The notes under the pieces were generated by a model that was given only the letters and a program-made list of their open reading frames with translations, did not search any database and was not told where the DNA came from. A stretch of 64,000 nt of DNA from Scandinavium goeteborgense. GTDB taxonomy: Bacteria; Pseudomonadota; Gammaproteobacteria; Enterobacterales; Enterobacteriaceae. Location of the stretch: NCBI RefSeq assembly GCF_003935895.2, contig NZ_CP054058.1, positions 1,922,001 through 1,986,000 of the forward strand. The letters are read 5' to 3'. The position numbers and the translations under genes are program-made. How positions within the stretch are numbered: position 1 is the stretch's first letter; every line of letters begins with the position of its first letter. Shown one piece after another: positions 53,871-63,114 of this stretch.

Positions 53871-53889
53871 AACAATGATAATCATTATC
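53871..53889 (-). promoter_or_regulatory. Fur box in the hemP promoter
   Basis: AACAATGATAATCATTATC matches 17 of 19 positions of the Fur consensus. On the minus strand it lies between TTGTTG and TACATT (17-base spacer), so iron-loaded Fur would cover the promoter of hemP-hmuRSTUV. Confidence 0.9.
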
Positions 53890-53999
53890 AACAAATCAAA
53901 AAGCTCGGCAACCCCTTTTGTGAAAAATAGGTGACTGGATCAAAAAAGATTGTTTCAGTACAGCAGGATATTGTCTGGCGAGGCGGGTGAAGCGGAGGC

Positions 54000-54026
54000 G
54001 TGTCGGGCAACGATTTTGCCCGACAC
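54000..54026. terminator. Long hairpin downstream of aroH
   Basis: GTGTCGGGCAA pairs perfectly with TTGCCCGACAC. No U tract on either side, so it may terminate inefficiently or act as a 3' stabiliser for aroH. Confidence 0.55.
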
Positions 54027-54037
54027 GAAAAGCATAA

Positions 54038-55084
54038 TCAGAAGCGGGTATCGATCGCGGCAGAAAGTTTATCCAGCAGAATTTCGCTGTCTTCCCAGCT
54101 CAGACAAGGATCGGTGATCGACTGTCCGTACACCAGCGGCTGTCCGGCCACGATTTTTTGCGTGCCTTCGCGCAGGAAGCTTTCCGCCATGATCCCGGCA
54201 ATCGCCGTCGAACCATTGCGAATTTGCTGACAGATATCGTCACAGACATCCAGCTGACGGCGGTGCTGCTTCTGGCAGTTGCCGTGGCTGAAATCGATAA
54301 CCAGTTGTTCCGGCAAATCGAATTCGTGCAGCGTATCGCAGGCGACCGCAATGTCTGACGCGTGGTAGTTTGGCTTTTTGCCGCCGCGCATGATGATGTG
54401 ACCATACGGATTACCGCTGGTCTGATAAATCGTCATCTGCCCGTTTTTGTCTGGCGACAGGAACATATGGCTGGCACGAGCGGCACGGATGGCATCCACG
54501 GCAATGCGGGTGTTACCGTCGGTGCCGTTTTTGAACCCAACCGGGCAGGAGAGCGCGGAGGCCATTTCACGGTGGATCTGGCTTTCGGTGGTGCGAGCAC
54601 CAATGGCGCCCCAGCTGATTAAATCGGCGATGAACTGACCGGTCACCATATCGAGAAACTCAGTAGCCGTGGGAACGCCCAGCTGATTAACCTGCAGCAG
54701 CAGCTTGCGCGCCTGCTCGATACCGTGATTCACGCGATAGCTGCCGTTGAGATCCGGATCGGAAATCAGACCTTTCCAACCCACCACCGTACGCGGTTTT
54801 TCGAAATAGGTGCGCATCACGATTTCAAGCCGCGACTGGTGCTTTTCACGCAGCGCCTGCAGACGATGCGCGTAATCCATCGCCGCATCCAGGTCATGAA
54901 TGGAGCAGGGGCCAATCACCACTAACAGACGTTTATCTTCGCCGTTGAGGATTTTTTCAATGCGACGGCGGGAGGCGGTCACGTGACCGGCAACCTCGGA
55001 AGTGACAGGGTAATGTTGCGCCAGTTCAGCAGGCGTTACCAGACTGTCGATGCGCGCCGAACGCAGTTCATCAGTTTTGTTCAT
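54038..55084 (-). CDS. aroH: Trp-sensitive 3-deoxy-7-phosphoheptulonate synthase AroH
   Basis: Condenses phosphoenolpyruvate and erythrose-4-phosphate, first step of the shikimate pathway; the AroH isozyme is repressed by TrpR and inhibited by tryptophan. 348 residues, the E. coli length. Conserved blocks LLVVIGPCSIHD, EIVMRTYFEKPRTVVGWKGL, TGQFIADLISWGAIGARTTESQ and DFSHGNCQKQ carry the metal and substrate ligands. Upstream in-frame codons are excluded by homology. A TrpR box lies 155 bases upstream. Confidence 0.97.
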   Translation of the reverse strand: MNKTDELRSARIDSLVTPAELAQHYPVTSEVAGHVTASRRRIEKILNGEDKRLLVVIGPCSIHDLDAAMDYAHRLQALREKHQSRLEIVMRTYFEKPRTVVGWKGLISDPDLNGSYRVNHGIEQARKLLLQVNQLGVPTATEFLDMVTGQFIADLISWGAIGARTTESQIHREMASALSCPVGFKNGTDGNTRIAVDAIRAARASHMFLSPDKNGQMTIYQTSGNPYGHIIMRGGKKPNYHASDIAVACDTLHEFDLPEQLVIDFSHGNCQKQHRRQLDVCDDICQQIRNGSTAIAGIMAESFLREGTQKIVAGQPLVYGQSITDPCLSWEDSEILLDKLSAAIDTRF

Positions 55085-55238
55085 TGGAGCTCTCAGAATT
55101 TGGTGGCTTCTACGGCAGGAATACCGGAAGTGATGCGCATCACGATAAACCAATCTCGGCTGAATTCAAGGTTCAACGCCTATTCAGCAATGTGATGCGC
55201 ATACATTGCAAAAAGAGGATAGCGCATTTTGCAATGAT

Positions 55239-55256
55239 GTACTAGTGTGTTAGTAC
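55239..55256 (-). promoter_or_regulatory. TrpR operator of aroH
   Basis: GTACTAGTGTGTTAGTAC is a near-palindromic match to the trp operator core (GTACTAGTTAACTAGTAC type). It overlaps the stop codon of ppsR, so the aroH promoter begins inside the end of the upstream gene. Confidence 0.85.
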
Positions 55257-56083
55257 ATGCGGCGACTGAGTCCCATTATGTCGAGGATTTTGGTGGCGAT
55301 TTCTTCCACCGAATAGTTGGTGCTGTTGAGCCACGGGATTTGGTTCTTACGGTACAGCGCTTCTACTTCGGTGACTTCCATGCGGCACTGGCGCATCGAC
55401 GCATAGCGGCTGTTCTCGCGGCGTTCTTCGCGAATGGCGGCCAGACGTTCCGGGTCGATGGTCAGCCCGAATAATTTATGCTGTAACGGTTTCAGCGCGG
55501 CGGGCAGGACCAGATTATCCATATCGTCGGCGATAAACGGATAGTTGGCGGCGCGGATGCCAAACTGCATCGCGAGGTAAAGGCTGGTCGGGGTTTTGCC
55601 GCAGCGTGAGACGCCGAGCAAAATCACCTGCGCCTGATCGAGATTACGCAGCGAAACGCCGTCATCGTGCGCCAACGTGTAGTCAATGGCGGCGATACGG
55701 GCATCATATTTCGTCAGATTTCCCGGCGTAAGGCCGTGAGTGCGATGGGCAATTGGCGTAGGGTCGAGTTTCAGTTCTTCCTGCAATGGCGCAACCAGCG
55801 CCTGCACGATGTCCTGACAGAAGCCTTCGCTTTGCAAAATAATGGTTCGGATTTCAGGAATGACGATCGAATAAAAGACCAGCGGACGGACGCCAGATTG
55901 CTGATAAATCGCGTCAATCTGCTCCTTCACCGCCTTCGCCCGGCTTTCGCTTTCGACAAACGGCAGAGTAATGCTGTTGACCGATACCGGGAATTGCGAC
56001 ATCACCGCGTGCCCGAGCACCTCGGCGGTAATGGCGGTGCCGTCAGAAATGTAAAATACGTGGCGATCTACATTGTTGTCCAT
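55250..56083 (-). CDS. ppsR: PEP synthetase regulatory protein PpsR
   Basis: 277 residues, the E. coli length. A DUF299 bifunctional serine/threonine kinase and Pi-dependent pyrophosphorylase that inactivates and reactivates PpsA. The P-loop is [11 protein letters not shown] near residues 153-163. An ATG three codons upstream is possible; GGATGG favours 56083. It is divergent from ppsA, its target, and followed by aroH on the same strand as in E. coli. Confidence 0.95.
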   Translation of the reverse strand: MDNNVDRHVFYISDGTAITAEVLGHAVMSQFPVSVNSITLPFVESESRAKAVKEQIDAIYQQSGVRPLVFYSIVIPEIRTIILQSEGFCQDIVQALVAPLQEELKLDPTPIAHRTHGLTPGNLTKYDARIAAIDYTLAHDDGVSLRNLDQAQVILLGVSRCGKTPTSLYLAMQFGIRAANYPFIADDMDNLVLPAALKPLQHKLFGLTIDPERLAAIREERRENSRYASMRQCRMEVTEVEALYRKNQIPWLNSTNYSVEEIATKILDIMGLSRRMY

Positions 56084-56316
56084 TTTGACCATCCGGTAAA
56101 TTAAGTTAATTCCATGAAGCCTATATTTATTTTAATCACATCCGAGTCGGTTTTGTCACAAATTTAAAAATGAAATGGTATTTTTAATTTATCTGAAATG
56201 GGGTGTTCATTTTCATGACGAAAGGCTATAAACCGTCTTTTTTTGTGGGATTCCTCAATAATCATGGAGTTAACGGTTTTCGAGGAACTGTCTTTAAAAG
56301 CAAAAAATTAATTTGC

Positions 56317-56330
56317 TTGAACGATTCACC
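56317..56330 (-). promoter_or_regulatory. Cra (FruR) site upstream of ppsA
   Basis: Read on the minus strand, GGTGAATCGTTCAA fits the Cra consensus RSTGAAWCSNTHHW at every position. Cra activates ppsA during gluconeogenesis in E. coli. The rest of the 332-base ppsR-ppsA gap is AT-rich with no gene seen. Confidence 0.8.
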
Positions 56331-56415
56331 TTTTTTCCCGTCACGTTAATTATGGCAGGATAAATACGTCGCCGGTTCTGTTCTGGCACTTTTCTTAAAT
56401 AAAGGAATTGTTTCG

Positions 56416-58794
56416 ATGTCCAACAATAGCTCGTCACCGCTGGTGCTTTGGTATAACCAACTCGGCATGAATGATGTAGATAGCGTTGGGGGCAAAAATG
56501 CCTCCCTGGGTGAAATGATTACTAATCTGTCCGATTTGGGCGTTTCCGTACCCAACGGGTTCGCTACCACGGCTGATGCTTTCAATCAGTTTCTCGACCA
56601 GAGCGGCGTGAACCAGCGTATTTATCAACTGCTGGATGAAACCGACATCGACGACGTCTCCGCCCTGGCGAAAGCCGGTGCACAAATTCGTCAATGGATT
56701 ATCGATACTCCCTTTACATCAGAGCTGGAACAGGCGATTCATCAGGCCTATAACCAGCTTTCAACCGACGACGCCGACGCGTCGTTTGCCGTGCGTTCTT
56801 CCGCGACTGCCGAAGATATGCCGGATGCTTCCTTCGCCGGCCAGCAGGAAACGTTCCTCAATGTTCAGGGTTACGACGCTGTGCTGGTGGCGGTGAAGCA
56901 CGTCTTCGCCTCCCTGTTTAACGACCGCGCGATTTCCTACCGTGTGCATCAGGGCTATGACCATCGCGGCGTCGCGCTCTCTGCGGGCGTGCAGCGCATG
57001 GTGCGTTCCGACCTCGGTTCCGCTGGCGTCATGTTCTCCATCGACACCGAATCTGGCTTCGATCAGGTGGTGTTTATCACCTCCGCGTTTGGCCTCGGTG
57101 AAATGGTGGTGCAGGGCGCGGTAAACCCGGACGAATTCTACGTCCACAAACCGACCCTGGAAAAAGGCCGCCCGTCCATCGTGCGCCGCACCATGGGCTC
57201 GAAAAAAATTCGTATGGTGTATGCCCCAACCCAAGAGCATGGGAAGCAGGTGCGCATCGAAGATGTGCCGCAGGCTGAACGCGACCGCTTCTCGTTGTCC
57301 GATGACGAAGTGCAGGAACTGGCGAAGCAGGCGATACAGATTGAGAAACACTACGGTCGCCCGATGGACATCGAGTGGGCCAAAGACGGTCACACCGGCA
57401 AGCTGTTTATCGTGCAGGCGCGTCCGGAAACCGTGCGTTCTCGCGGCCAGGTGACGGAGCGTTACACGCTGCACGCGCAGGGTAAAATCATTGCCGAAGG
57501 TCGTGCCATTGGGCATCGTATCGGCGCAGGCCCGGTGAAAGTGATCCACGATATCAGTGAAATGAACCGCATTCAGCCGGGTGATGTATTAGTCACCGAC
57601 ATGACCGACCCGGACTGGGAACCGATCATGAAAAAGGCGGCGGCGATTGTCACTAACCGTGGCGGGCGTACCTGTCACGCGGCAATTATCGCCCGTGAAC
57701 TGGGCATTCCGGCCGTCGTGGGCTGTGGCGATGCCACCGAGCGCATGAAAGATGACGAGAAAGTCACCGTGTCCTGTGCCGAAGGCGACACCGGCTATGT
57801 GTATGCCGACATGCTCGACTTCAGCGTGAAAAGCTCTACCGTCGATACCATGCCGGATCTGCCGCTGAAAATCATGATGAACGTCGGCAACCCGGACCGC
57901 GCGTTTGACTTTGCCTGCCTGCCGAACGAAGGCGTCGGTCTGGCGCGTCTGGAATTTATCATCAACCGGATGATCGGCGTGCACCCACGCGCGCTGCTGG
58001 AATTTGATGACCAGGACGCGAAGTTGCAAAACGAAATTCGCGAAATGATGAAAGGCTACGACTCACCAAAAGAGTTCTATGTCGGCCGTCTGACTGAAGG
58101 GATCGCCACGCTCGGCGCGGCGTTCTATCCGAAACGCGTGATTGTGCGTCTTTCTGACTTTAAATCTAACGAATATGCCAACCTGGTGGGCGGCGAGCGT
58201 TACGAGCCGGAAGAAGAGAACCCAATGCTGGGCTTCCGTGGTGCGGGTCGCTACGTGGCTGACAGCTTCCGCGACTGCTTCGCGCTGGAGTGCGACGCGG
58301 TGAAACGCGTGCGTAACGAAATGGATCTCACCAACGTGGAAATCATGATCCCGTTCGTACGCACCGTGGATCAGGCGAAAGCGGTGATCGATGAGCTGGC
58401 GCGTCAGGGCCTGAAACGTGGCGAAAACGGTCTCAAAATCATCATGATGTGCGAGATCCCATCCAACGCGTTGTTAGCGGAACAGTTCCTCGAGTATTTC
58501 GACGGCTTCTCTATCGGCTCGAACGACATGACTCAGCTGACGTTGGGTCTGGACCGTGACTCCGGCGTGGTATCTGAGCTGTTCGATGAACGCAACGAGG
58601 CAGTGAAAGCGCTGCTGTCGATGTCGATTCGCGCAGCGAAGAAGCAGGGTAAATACGTCGGCATCTGCGGTCAGGGTCCATCTGACCACGAAGATTTCGC
58701 CGCCTGGCTGATGGAAGAAGGGATCGACAGCTTGTCGTTGAACCCGGACACCGTGGTGCAGACTTGGTTGAGTCTCGCCGAATTGCGTAAGTAA
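56416..58794 (+). CDS. ppsA: Phosphoenolpyruvate synthase
   Basis: Converts pyruvate and ATP to phosphoenolpyruvate, AMP and phosphate for growth on three-carbon substrates. 792 residues, the E. coli length. ATP-grasp domain (about 20-350), phosphohistidine domain with catalytic His421 in [21 protein letters not shown], and a C-terminal PEP-binding TIM barrel. The Thr next to the His (position 419) is the site used by PpsR. AAAGGAA precedes the ATG. Confidence 0.98.
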   Translation: MSNNSSSPLVLWYNQLGMNDVDSVGGKNASLGEMITNLSDLGVSVPNGFATTADAFNQFLDQSGVNQRIYQLLDETDIDDVSALAKAGAQIRQWIIDTPFTSELEQAIHQAYNQLSTDDADASFAVRSSATAEDMPDASFAGQQETFLNVQGYDAVLVAVKHVFASLFNDRAISYRVHQGYDHRGVALSAGVQRMVRSDLGSAGVMFSIDTESGFDQVVFITSAFGLGEMVVQGAVNPDEFYVHKPTLEKGRPSIVRRTMGSKKIRMVYAPTQEHGKQVRIEDVPQAERDRFSLSDDEVQELAKQAIQIEKHYGRPMDIEWAKDGHTGKLFIVQARPETVRSRGQVTERYTLHAQGKIIAEGRAIGHRIGAGPVKVIHDISEMNRIQPGDVLVTDMTDPDWEPIMKKAAAIVTNRGGRTCHAAIIARELGIPAVVGCGDATERMKDDEKVTVSCAEGDTGYVYADMLDFSVKSSTVDTMPDLPLKIMMNVGNPDRAFDFACLPNEGVGLARLEFIINRMIGVHPRALLEFDDQDAKLQNEIREMMKGYDSPKEFYVGRLTEGIATLGAAFYPKRVIVRLSDFKSNEYANLVGGERYEPEEENPMLGFRGAGRYVADSFRDCFALECDAVKRVRNEMDLTNVEIMIPFVRTVDQAKAVIDELARQGLKRGENGLKIIMMCEIPSNALLAEQFLEYFDGFSIGSNDMTQLTLGLDRDSGVVSELFDERNEAVKALLSMSIRAAKKQGKYVGICGQGPSDHEDFAAWLMEEGIDSLSLNPDTVVQTWLSLAELRK

Positions 58795-58805
58795 TTGTTC
58801 AATCA

Positions 58806-58840
58806 AAGCCCCGGCAGCCTGCGCTGTCGGGGCTTTTTTT
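58806..58840 (+). terminator. Terminator of ppsA
   Basis: AAGCCCCG and CGGGGCTT pair, with inner pairing of GCAG/CTGT, and are followed by T residues. Confidence 0.92.
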
Positions 58841-58987
58841 ATGTGTGGCGCGGTTTGTCGAGCGCCTTCACAGAATTGAAACAAAACGAAAAATCATAAC
58901 TTCGCTGTTAATTTCGACAATTGTCGCCCTTCGTCTGGTTCTGAATACTGCTTCTCAACCAGATACACCTTAACGGAGGGGAAGTTG

Positions 58988-61357
58988 ATGACCGCACTGT
59001 ATAAGGATGCGCAGCGTCCAGTCGCTGAACGCGTTGCTGATTTGCTGGCGCGAATGACGCCAGAAGAGAAGTTTGCCCAGATGCACGCCTACTGGCTGGT
59101 GCTGAGTGAAACCGGCGACCACCGCGAACGCAGCGACATGAGCGATGAATTTGCCGGCGTATCCGCGCAGGCTTCGTTGAATGAGCGTCTGACGCTCGGC
59201 GTCGGGCAAATCACCCGCCCGCTGGGCACCCACATTGTCGATGCCCGAACCGGGGTACGCGCCGCAAACCGTCTGCAAAAAATGCTGATGGAAGAGACGC
59301 GGCTCGGGATCCCGGCGCTGTTCCATGAAGAGTGCCTGGTCGGCCTGCTGTGCAAAGACGCGACGCTGTTTCCGTCTCCGCTGAACTACGGTTCGACCTG
59401 GGACCCGCAGCTCATTCGCCACGCCGCCGCATGTATTGGTGATGAGGCCCGGGCGACGGGCTGCCATCAGGGGCTGGCCCCGGTGCTGGATGTGTCGCGC
59501 GATGTGCGCTGGGGGCGCACCGAAGAAACCTTTGGCGAAGATCCGTGGCTGGTCGGGGTCATGGCCTGCGCCTATGTCGACGGTTTGCAGGGCGAAAAAC
59601 GCGACCTGCTGGCGACGCTGAAACACTACGTCGGGCATTCGTTCAGCGAAGGCGCACGCAACCATGCCCCGGTGCATCTGGGCTTTTGTGAACTCAATGA
59701 TACCTTCCTGCTGCCGTTTGAAATGGCGGTCAAACTCGCCAACGCCGGGTCGGTGATGCCCGCCTATCACGACATTGATAACCAGCCGGGCCACAGTGAC
59801 GCCTTCCTGATGACCAAAATCTTGCGTGAGCAGTGGGGCTTCGACGGCATTATCGTCGCCGATTACGGCGGGATCAGTCTGCTGCATCAGCATCACGGCG
59901 TGTCTCATGACGCGGCGGAATCCGCGGCGCTGGCGTTCAACGCCGGGCTGGACGTCGAGCTGCCAAAAGATGACTGTGCGCGACATTTGGCTGAGGCCGT
60001 GGAGCGCGGGCTGATCTCGATGGGCAAAGTCGATGAGATCGTTGCCCGAACGCTGACCGAGAAATTCCGCCTCGGGCTATTTGAACAGCCTTACGCCGAT
60101 GAAAACGCGGTGGAACTGCAAATTGCACAAACGCGGCAGGCGGCGCGAAATGTGGCTACGCGCTCACTGACGCTGCTGGAAAACAACGGCGTGCTGCCGT
60201 TTATCGGGCAACCGCACGTGGCGGTCGTTGGCCCGACGGCAGACGATCCATTGGCGCTGCTCAGCGGCTATAGCTTCCCGGTCCATCTGATCATCAGCGA
60301 CATGCTTGAGCAAACGTCGCAGGTGACGACCCCGCTGGACGCGCTGCGCCAGACGCTCGGCGAACAGCACGTCAGCTACGCCAAAGGCTGCCACATTATC
60401 GAAAAACGCATGGCGGGCGCGCCAGTATTCCCGGGTGACAGCCGAGGAAAATCTATCCAGCAGTCACCGGTGTCTTTGGATACCTCACTCATTGCGGACG
60501 CGGTGCGTGTGGCTGAGAAATGCGACGTGGTTGTGGCCTGCGTGGGAGATTTAGCCGGACTGTTCCAGAGCGGGACTGTCGGCGAAGGCTCTGATACCGA
60601 CTCACTCAATCTGCCCGGCGTACAACAACAGCTTCTGGAAGCGTTGGTGGCCACTGATAAACCGGTGGTGGTCGTGATGACCGGCGGGCGGCCATATACC
60701 CTGCAAGGGCTGGAAGATAAGGTGGCGGCGCTAATGATGGCCTGGGCTCCGGGGCAGGAAGGCGGCTGGGCCATTGCCGATGTCCTGACCGGACGCGCCG
60801 AACCGCAAGGGCGGTTGGTGGTCAGCGTGCCGAAAAGCGCCGGGGCGATGCCGTATTACTACAACCACAAACTGAAAAGCGGCGGCACGCCGTTTGCCTT
60901 CCATTTTGGTAGCCGCTATCCGTTTGGTTTCGGTAAAAGCTGGAGCCAGTTCCAATGGAGCGCGCTGACCCTTATCACGCCTGAAGTGGCTATCGACGGC
61001 GAAATTGCTGTGCAGGTCACGCTGACCAACATCGGCGAACGTCGCGGCAGCGAAGTGGTGCAGCTGTATGTGCGCGATAACGTGGCGTCGATGGTGCGTC
61101 CGGTGAAAGAGCTGAAAGCGTTCCAGCGCGTGGAGTTGGTGCCGAACCAGTCGGCGACGCTGACCTTCTACGTGCCCGTCGACATGCTGAACTTTACCGA
61201 CCGTAACGGGAAACGCATTGTCGAGCCGGGTGAATTTACGCTAATGGCGGGTTCGTCCTCGGCAGATATTCATGGCACGGTCATCGCAAACGTCAGCGGA
61301 GCCACGCGGGAATTAGCGAAAAACTGGCGGATGCTGAGCCGTTGTGAAGTGAATTAA
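58988..61357 (+). CDS. Cytoplasmic family 3 glycoside hydrolase (beta-glucosidase/beta-xylosidase type)
   Basis: 789 residues without a signal peptide, so probably cytoplasmic, unlike periplasmic BglX. The (beta/alpha)8 domain has FGEDPWLVG, LKHYVGHS (Lys-His pair at 212-213) and the nucleophile Asp292 in GFDGIIVADYGG; an (alpha/beta)6 sandwich domain and a C-terminal fibronectin-III-like domain (VQVTLTNIGERRGSEVVQLYVRD) follow. GGAGGGG precedes the start; a TTG one codon earlier is possible. Sugar specificity cannot be read from the sequence. No transporter or regulator gene accompanies it. E. coli K-12 has a fatty-acid/ydi gene cluster in this interval instead. Confidence 0.9.
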   Translation: MTALYKDAQRPVAERVADLLARMTPEEKFAQMHAYWLVLSETGDHRERSDMSDEFAGVSAQASLNERLTLGVGQITRPLGTHIVDARTGVRAANRLQKMLMEETRLGIPALFHEECLVGLLCKDATLFPSPLNYGSTWDPQLIRHAAACIGDEARATGCHQGLAPVLDVSRDVRWGRTEETFGEDPWLVGVMACAYVDGLQGEKRDLLATLKHYVGHSFSEGARNHAPVHLGFCELNDTFLLPFEMAVKLANAGSVMPAYHDIDNQPGHSDAFLMTKILREQWGFDGIIVADYGGISLLHQHHGVSHDAAESAALAFNAGLDVELPKDDCARHLAEAVERGLISMGKVDEIVARTLTEKFRLGLFEQPYADENAVELQIAQTRQAARNVATRSLTLLENNGVLPFIGQPHVAVVGPTADDPLALLSGYSFPVHLIISDMLEQTSQVTTPLDALRQTLGEQHVSYAKGCHIIEKRMAGAPVFPGDSRGKSIQQSPVSLDTSLIADAVRVAEKCDVVVACVGDLAGLFQSGTVGEGSDTDSLNLPGVQQQLLEALVATDKPVVVVMTGGRPYTLQGLEDKVAALMMAWAPGQEGGWAIADVLTGRAEPQGRLVVSVPKSAGAMPYYYNHKLKSGGTPFAFHFGSRYPFGFGKSWSQFQWSALTLITPEVAIDGEIAVQVTLTNIGERRGSEVVQLYVRDNVASMVRPVKELKAFQRVELVPNQSATLTFYVPVDMLNFTDRNGKRIVEPGEFTLMAGSSSADIHGTVIANVSGATRELAKNWRMLSRCEVN

Positions 61358-61362
61358 AGGAT

Positions 61363-61468
61363 AAAAAAAAGCCCATCGTGGGAGATGGGCAAAGACTACA
61401 CACAGCAATTCGTTGTTTCACTCAGGGGATTTCCATGCTTATAAATCAAGGTGTTGATTTATAACCGT
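61363..61468 (-). ncRNA. rprA: Small RNA RprA, activator of RpoS translation
   Basis: A 106-base minus-strand match to E. coli RprA: it starts ACGGTTATAAATCAAC, contains GGAAATCCCCTGAGTGAAAC and CGAATTGCTGTGTGTAGTC, and ends in the terminator GCCCATCTCCCACGATGGGC with eight T residues. The first stem-loop differs in its loop. RprA pairs with the rpoS leader through Hfq and relieves its inhibitory hairpin. A -10 (TACTAT) lies just upstream and TTAAGACCAATCTGAT further up resembles the RcsB site known to control it. It precedes ydiK as in E. coli. Confidence 0.95.
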
Positions 61469-61627
61469 GAGCTAATAGTAGGCATGCAGAATTTTTGCGT
61501 CGATCAGATTGGTCTTAATCGTTAAAAAAAGGTAAACGATTTGAGAGCCCTGAAGGGGCGTTAGCGGTGATTCTGAGCAGATTAGCGGTGCGATGGGGTA
61601 ATAACGATAAGTAGTGCTTAAGTATTA

Positions 61628-61654
61628 GGCCCGGCGCATGGGTGCGTCCGGGCC
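61628..61654 (-). terminator. Hairpin after ydiK (terminator or REP-like)
   Basis: GGCCCGG and CCGGGCC pair with GC-rich inner pairing, nine bases after the ydiK stop. The U tract on the minus strand is weak. Confidence 0.5.
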
Positions 61655-61662
61655 ATGTTTTA

Positions 61663-62787
61663 TCAGTTAGCGAGCTTGTCGTGGTTCGCTTCCAGAGACT
61701 CCAGTTCCTCAAGCACTTCTTCAGGATCGTCAGTCGGGGGCGGCACTTCGCGCACCCAGGCATCAAAGAGACGCCAGGACACCGCCAACAATACCGGGCC
61801 GATGAACAGGCCAATCATGCCAAACGCAATCAGGCCACCGATAACACCAGTGAGAATCAACACCATTGGCAGGTCGGCACCCATACGAATCAGCATCGGA
61901 CGGATGAAGTTATCCATGGTACCAACCACGCAGCTCCACACCAGCAGCACCGTGCCCCAGGTGGTGTCGCCGCTCCAGTACAGCCAGATGATGGACGGGA
62001 TAAGCACCACCAACGGACCGAGCTGAACCAGACAGGAGAAAATCATTACCACGGTCAGCAGCGTCGCGTAAGGCACGCCGGAAATCGCCAGGCCGATACC
62101 GCCCAAAACCGCCTGCACCAGCGCGGTGACGACCACGCCAAGCGCCACGGCGCGAATGGCTTGTCCTGCCAGCAGCACCGCCGCATCGCCACGTTTAGCG
62201 GCCAGACGGGTGGCAAAATACCGCACGCCAAACGCCACTTTTTCGCCCTGCCAGTAGAGCAGTGCACTGAACAACAGCATCAGACCGCAATGCATCATAA
62301 AGCGACCAATATGCGCCGCCTGGCCGACAAACCATGTTGTGGTGGTGCCGATGTATGGGCGAACTTTCGCCATAATCGCCGAGCCGCCCATGTCCAGCAG
62401 ACTGTGCCAGCCCGCGTACAGCTTACTACCGACCAGTGGAATACTGTTCAGCCACCCGAGATCGGGCAGGGAAATATTGCCAGAAGTAATGGCATGAACC
62501 AATGGGCCGCTGCCATCGACCAGACTGTTAACCAGCAGCGCAACCGGAATCACGAACAGTAAAAACAGCAGCAGCGTCATCACCAGCACTGCGAGTGAGC
62601 GGCGGCCAAACAGTAAACGCTGGAGTTTTAGCAGGACCGGCCAGGTGGCAATTACGATTGTCGCGGCCCACGCAAACCCCAGAACGAAGGGTTTTACTAT
62701 CCATAAACAGGCTACGATCATGAGCGCTAAAAACAGCACCGACAGCAGAATTTGCGGTAAATCACGGGGCCGATAAAGGGTTGTCAT
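61663..62787 (-). CDS. ydiK: AI-2E transporter family (PerM/UPF0118) protein YdiK
   Basis: A 374-residue membrane protein (370 in E. coli) with about seven to eight membrane helices and the family blocks FAWAATIVIATWPVL, GVVVTALVQAVLGGIGL and NFIRPMLIRMGADLPMVLILTGVIGGLIAFGMIGLFIGPV. The C-terminus is acidic and Pro-rich (EVPPPTDDPEEVLEELE). Relatives export autoinducer-2 or other small molecules or ions; the YdiK substrate is unknown. Located between rprA and ydiJ as in E. coli. Confidence 0.94.
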   Translation of the reverse strand: MTTLYRPRDLPQILLSVLFLALMIVACLWIVKPFVLGFAWAATIVIATWPVLLKLQRLLFGRRSLAVLVMTLLLFLLFVIPVALLVNSLVDGSGPLVHAITSGNISLPDLGWLNSIPLVGSKLYAGWHSLLDMGGSAIMAKVRPYIGTTTTWFVGQAAHIGRFMMHCGLMLLFSALLYWQGEKVAFGVRYFATRLAAKRGDAAVLLAGQAIRAVALGVVVTALVQAVLGGIGLAISGVPYATLLTVVMIFSCLVQLGPLVVLIPSIIWLYWSGDTTWGTVLLVWSCVVGTMDNFIRPMLIRMGADLPMVLILTGVIGGLIAFGMIGLFIGPVLLAVSWRLFDAWVREVPPPTDDPEEVLEELESLEANHDKLAN

Positions 62788-62949
62788 ACGTTTTGTACCT
62801 TAGTAGTTACGCCCTAAAAGAGGTGCACAGGATAAATCCATTTACTCATAATAATATCAACTATTTCGTTTCCATGTTCGGGCCGAAAACCAATAAGCTG
62901 ATCCATTCAAAATGTGATACAACGTTAAGGCAATACGCAAACGATAAAC

Positions 62950-63075
62950 ATACCCTTCATACTTCAAGTTGCATCGGTGTTGGCTGCGTTTACTTTCCCG
63001 AATCACTTACTTATGTAAGCTCATCGGGCTACGCTTTCTTGCCGCCTGGATGCAACTCGAATTCTTTTGGGTAAT
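62950..63075. repeat. ERIC (IRU) intergenic repeat
   Basis: About 126 bases forming a long imperfect palindrome. The ends ATACCCTTCATACTTCAAGTTGCA and TGCAACTCGAATTCTTTTGGGTAAT and the centre CACTTACTTATGTAAGCTC match the ERIC consensus; the loop-proximal part is diverged. An open frame crosses it by chance. It occupies most of the 327-base ydiK-ydiJ gap. Confidence 0.9.
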
Positions 63076-63114
63076 AACCGTCCAACACAACTTAGTCAGG
63101 CAGGGTCAAGCGTC

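Noticed and set aside
61642-62562. A 306-codon plus-strand frame antisense to ydiK
   Set aside because: His/Gln-rich composition typical of reading a membrane-protein gene backwards.
62781-63074. A 97-codon frame before ydiJ
   Set aside because: It runs through the ERIC repeat and has no other support.
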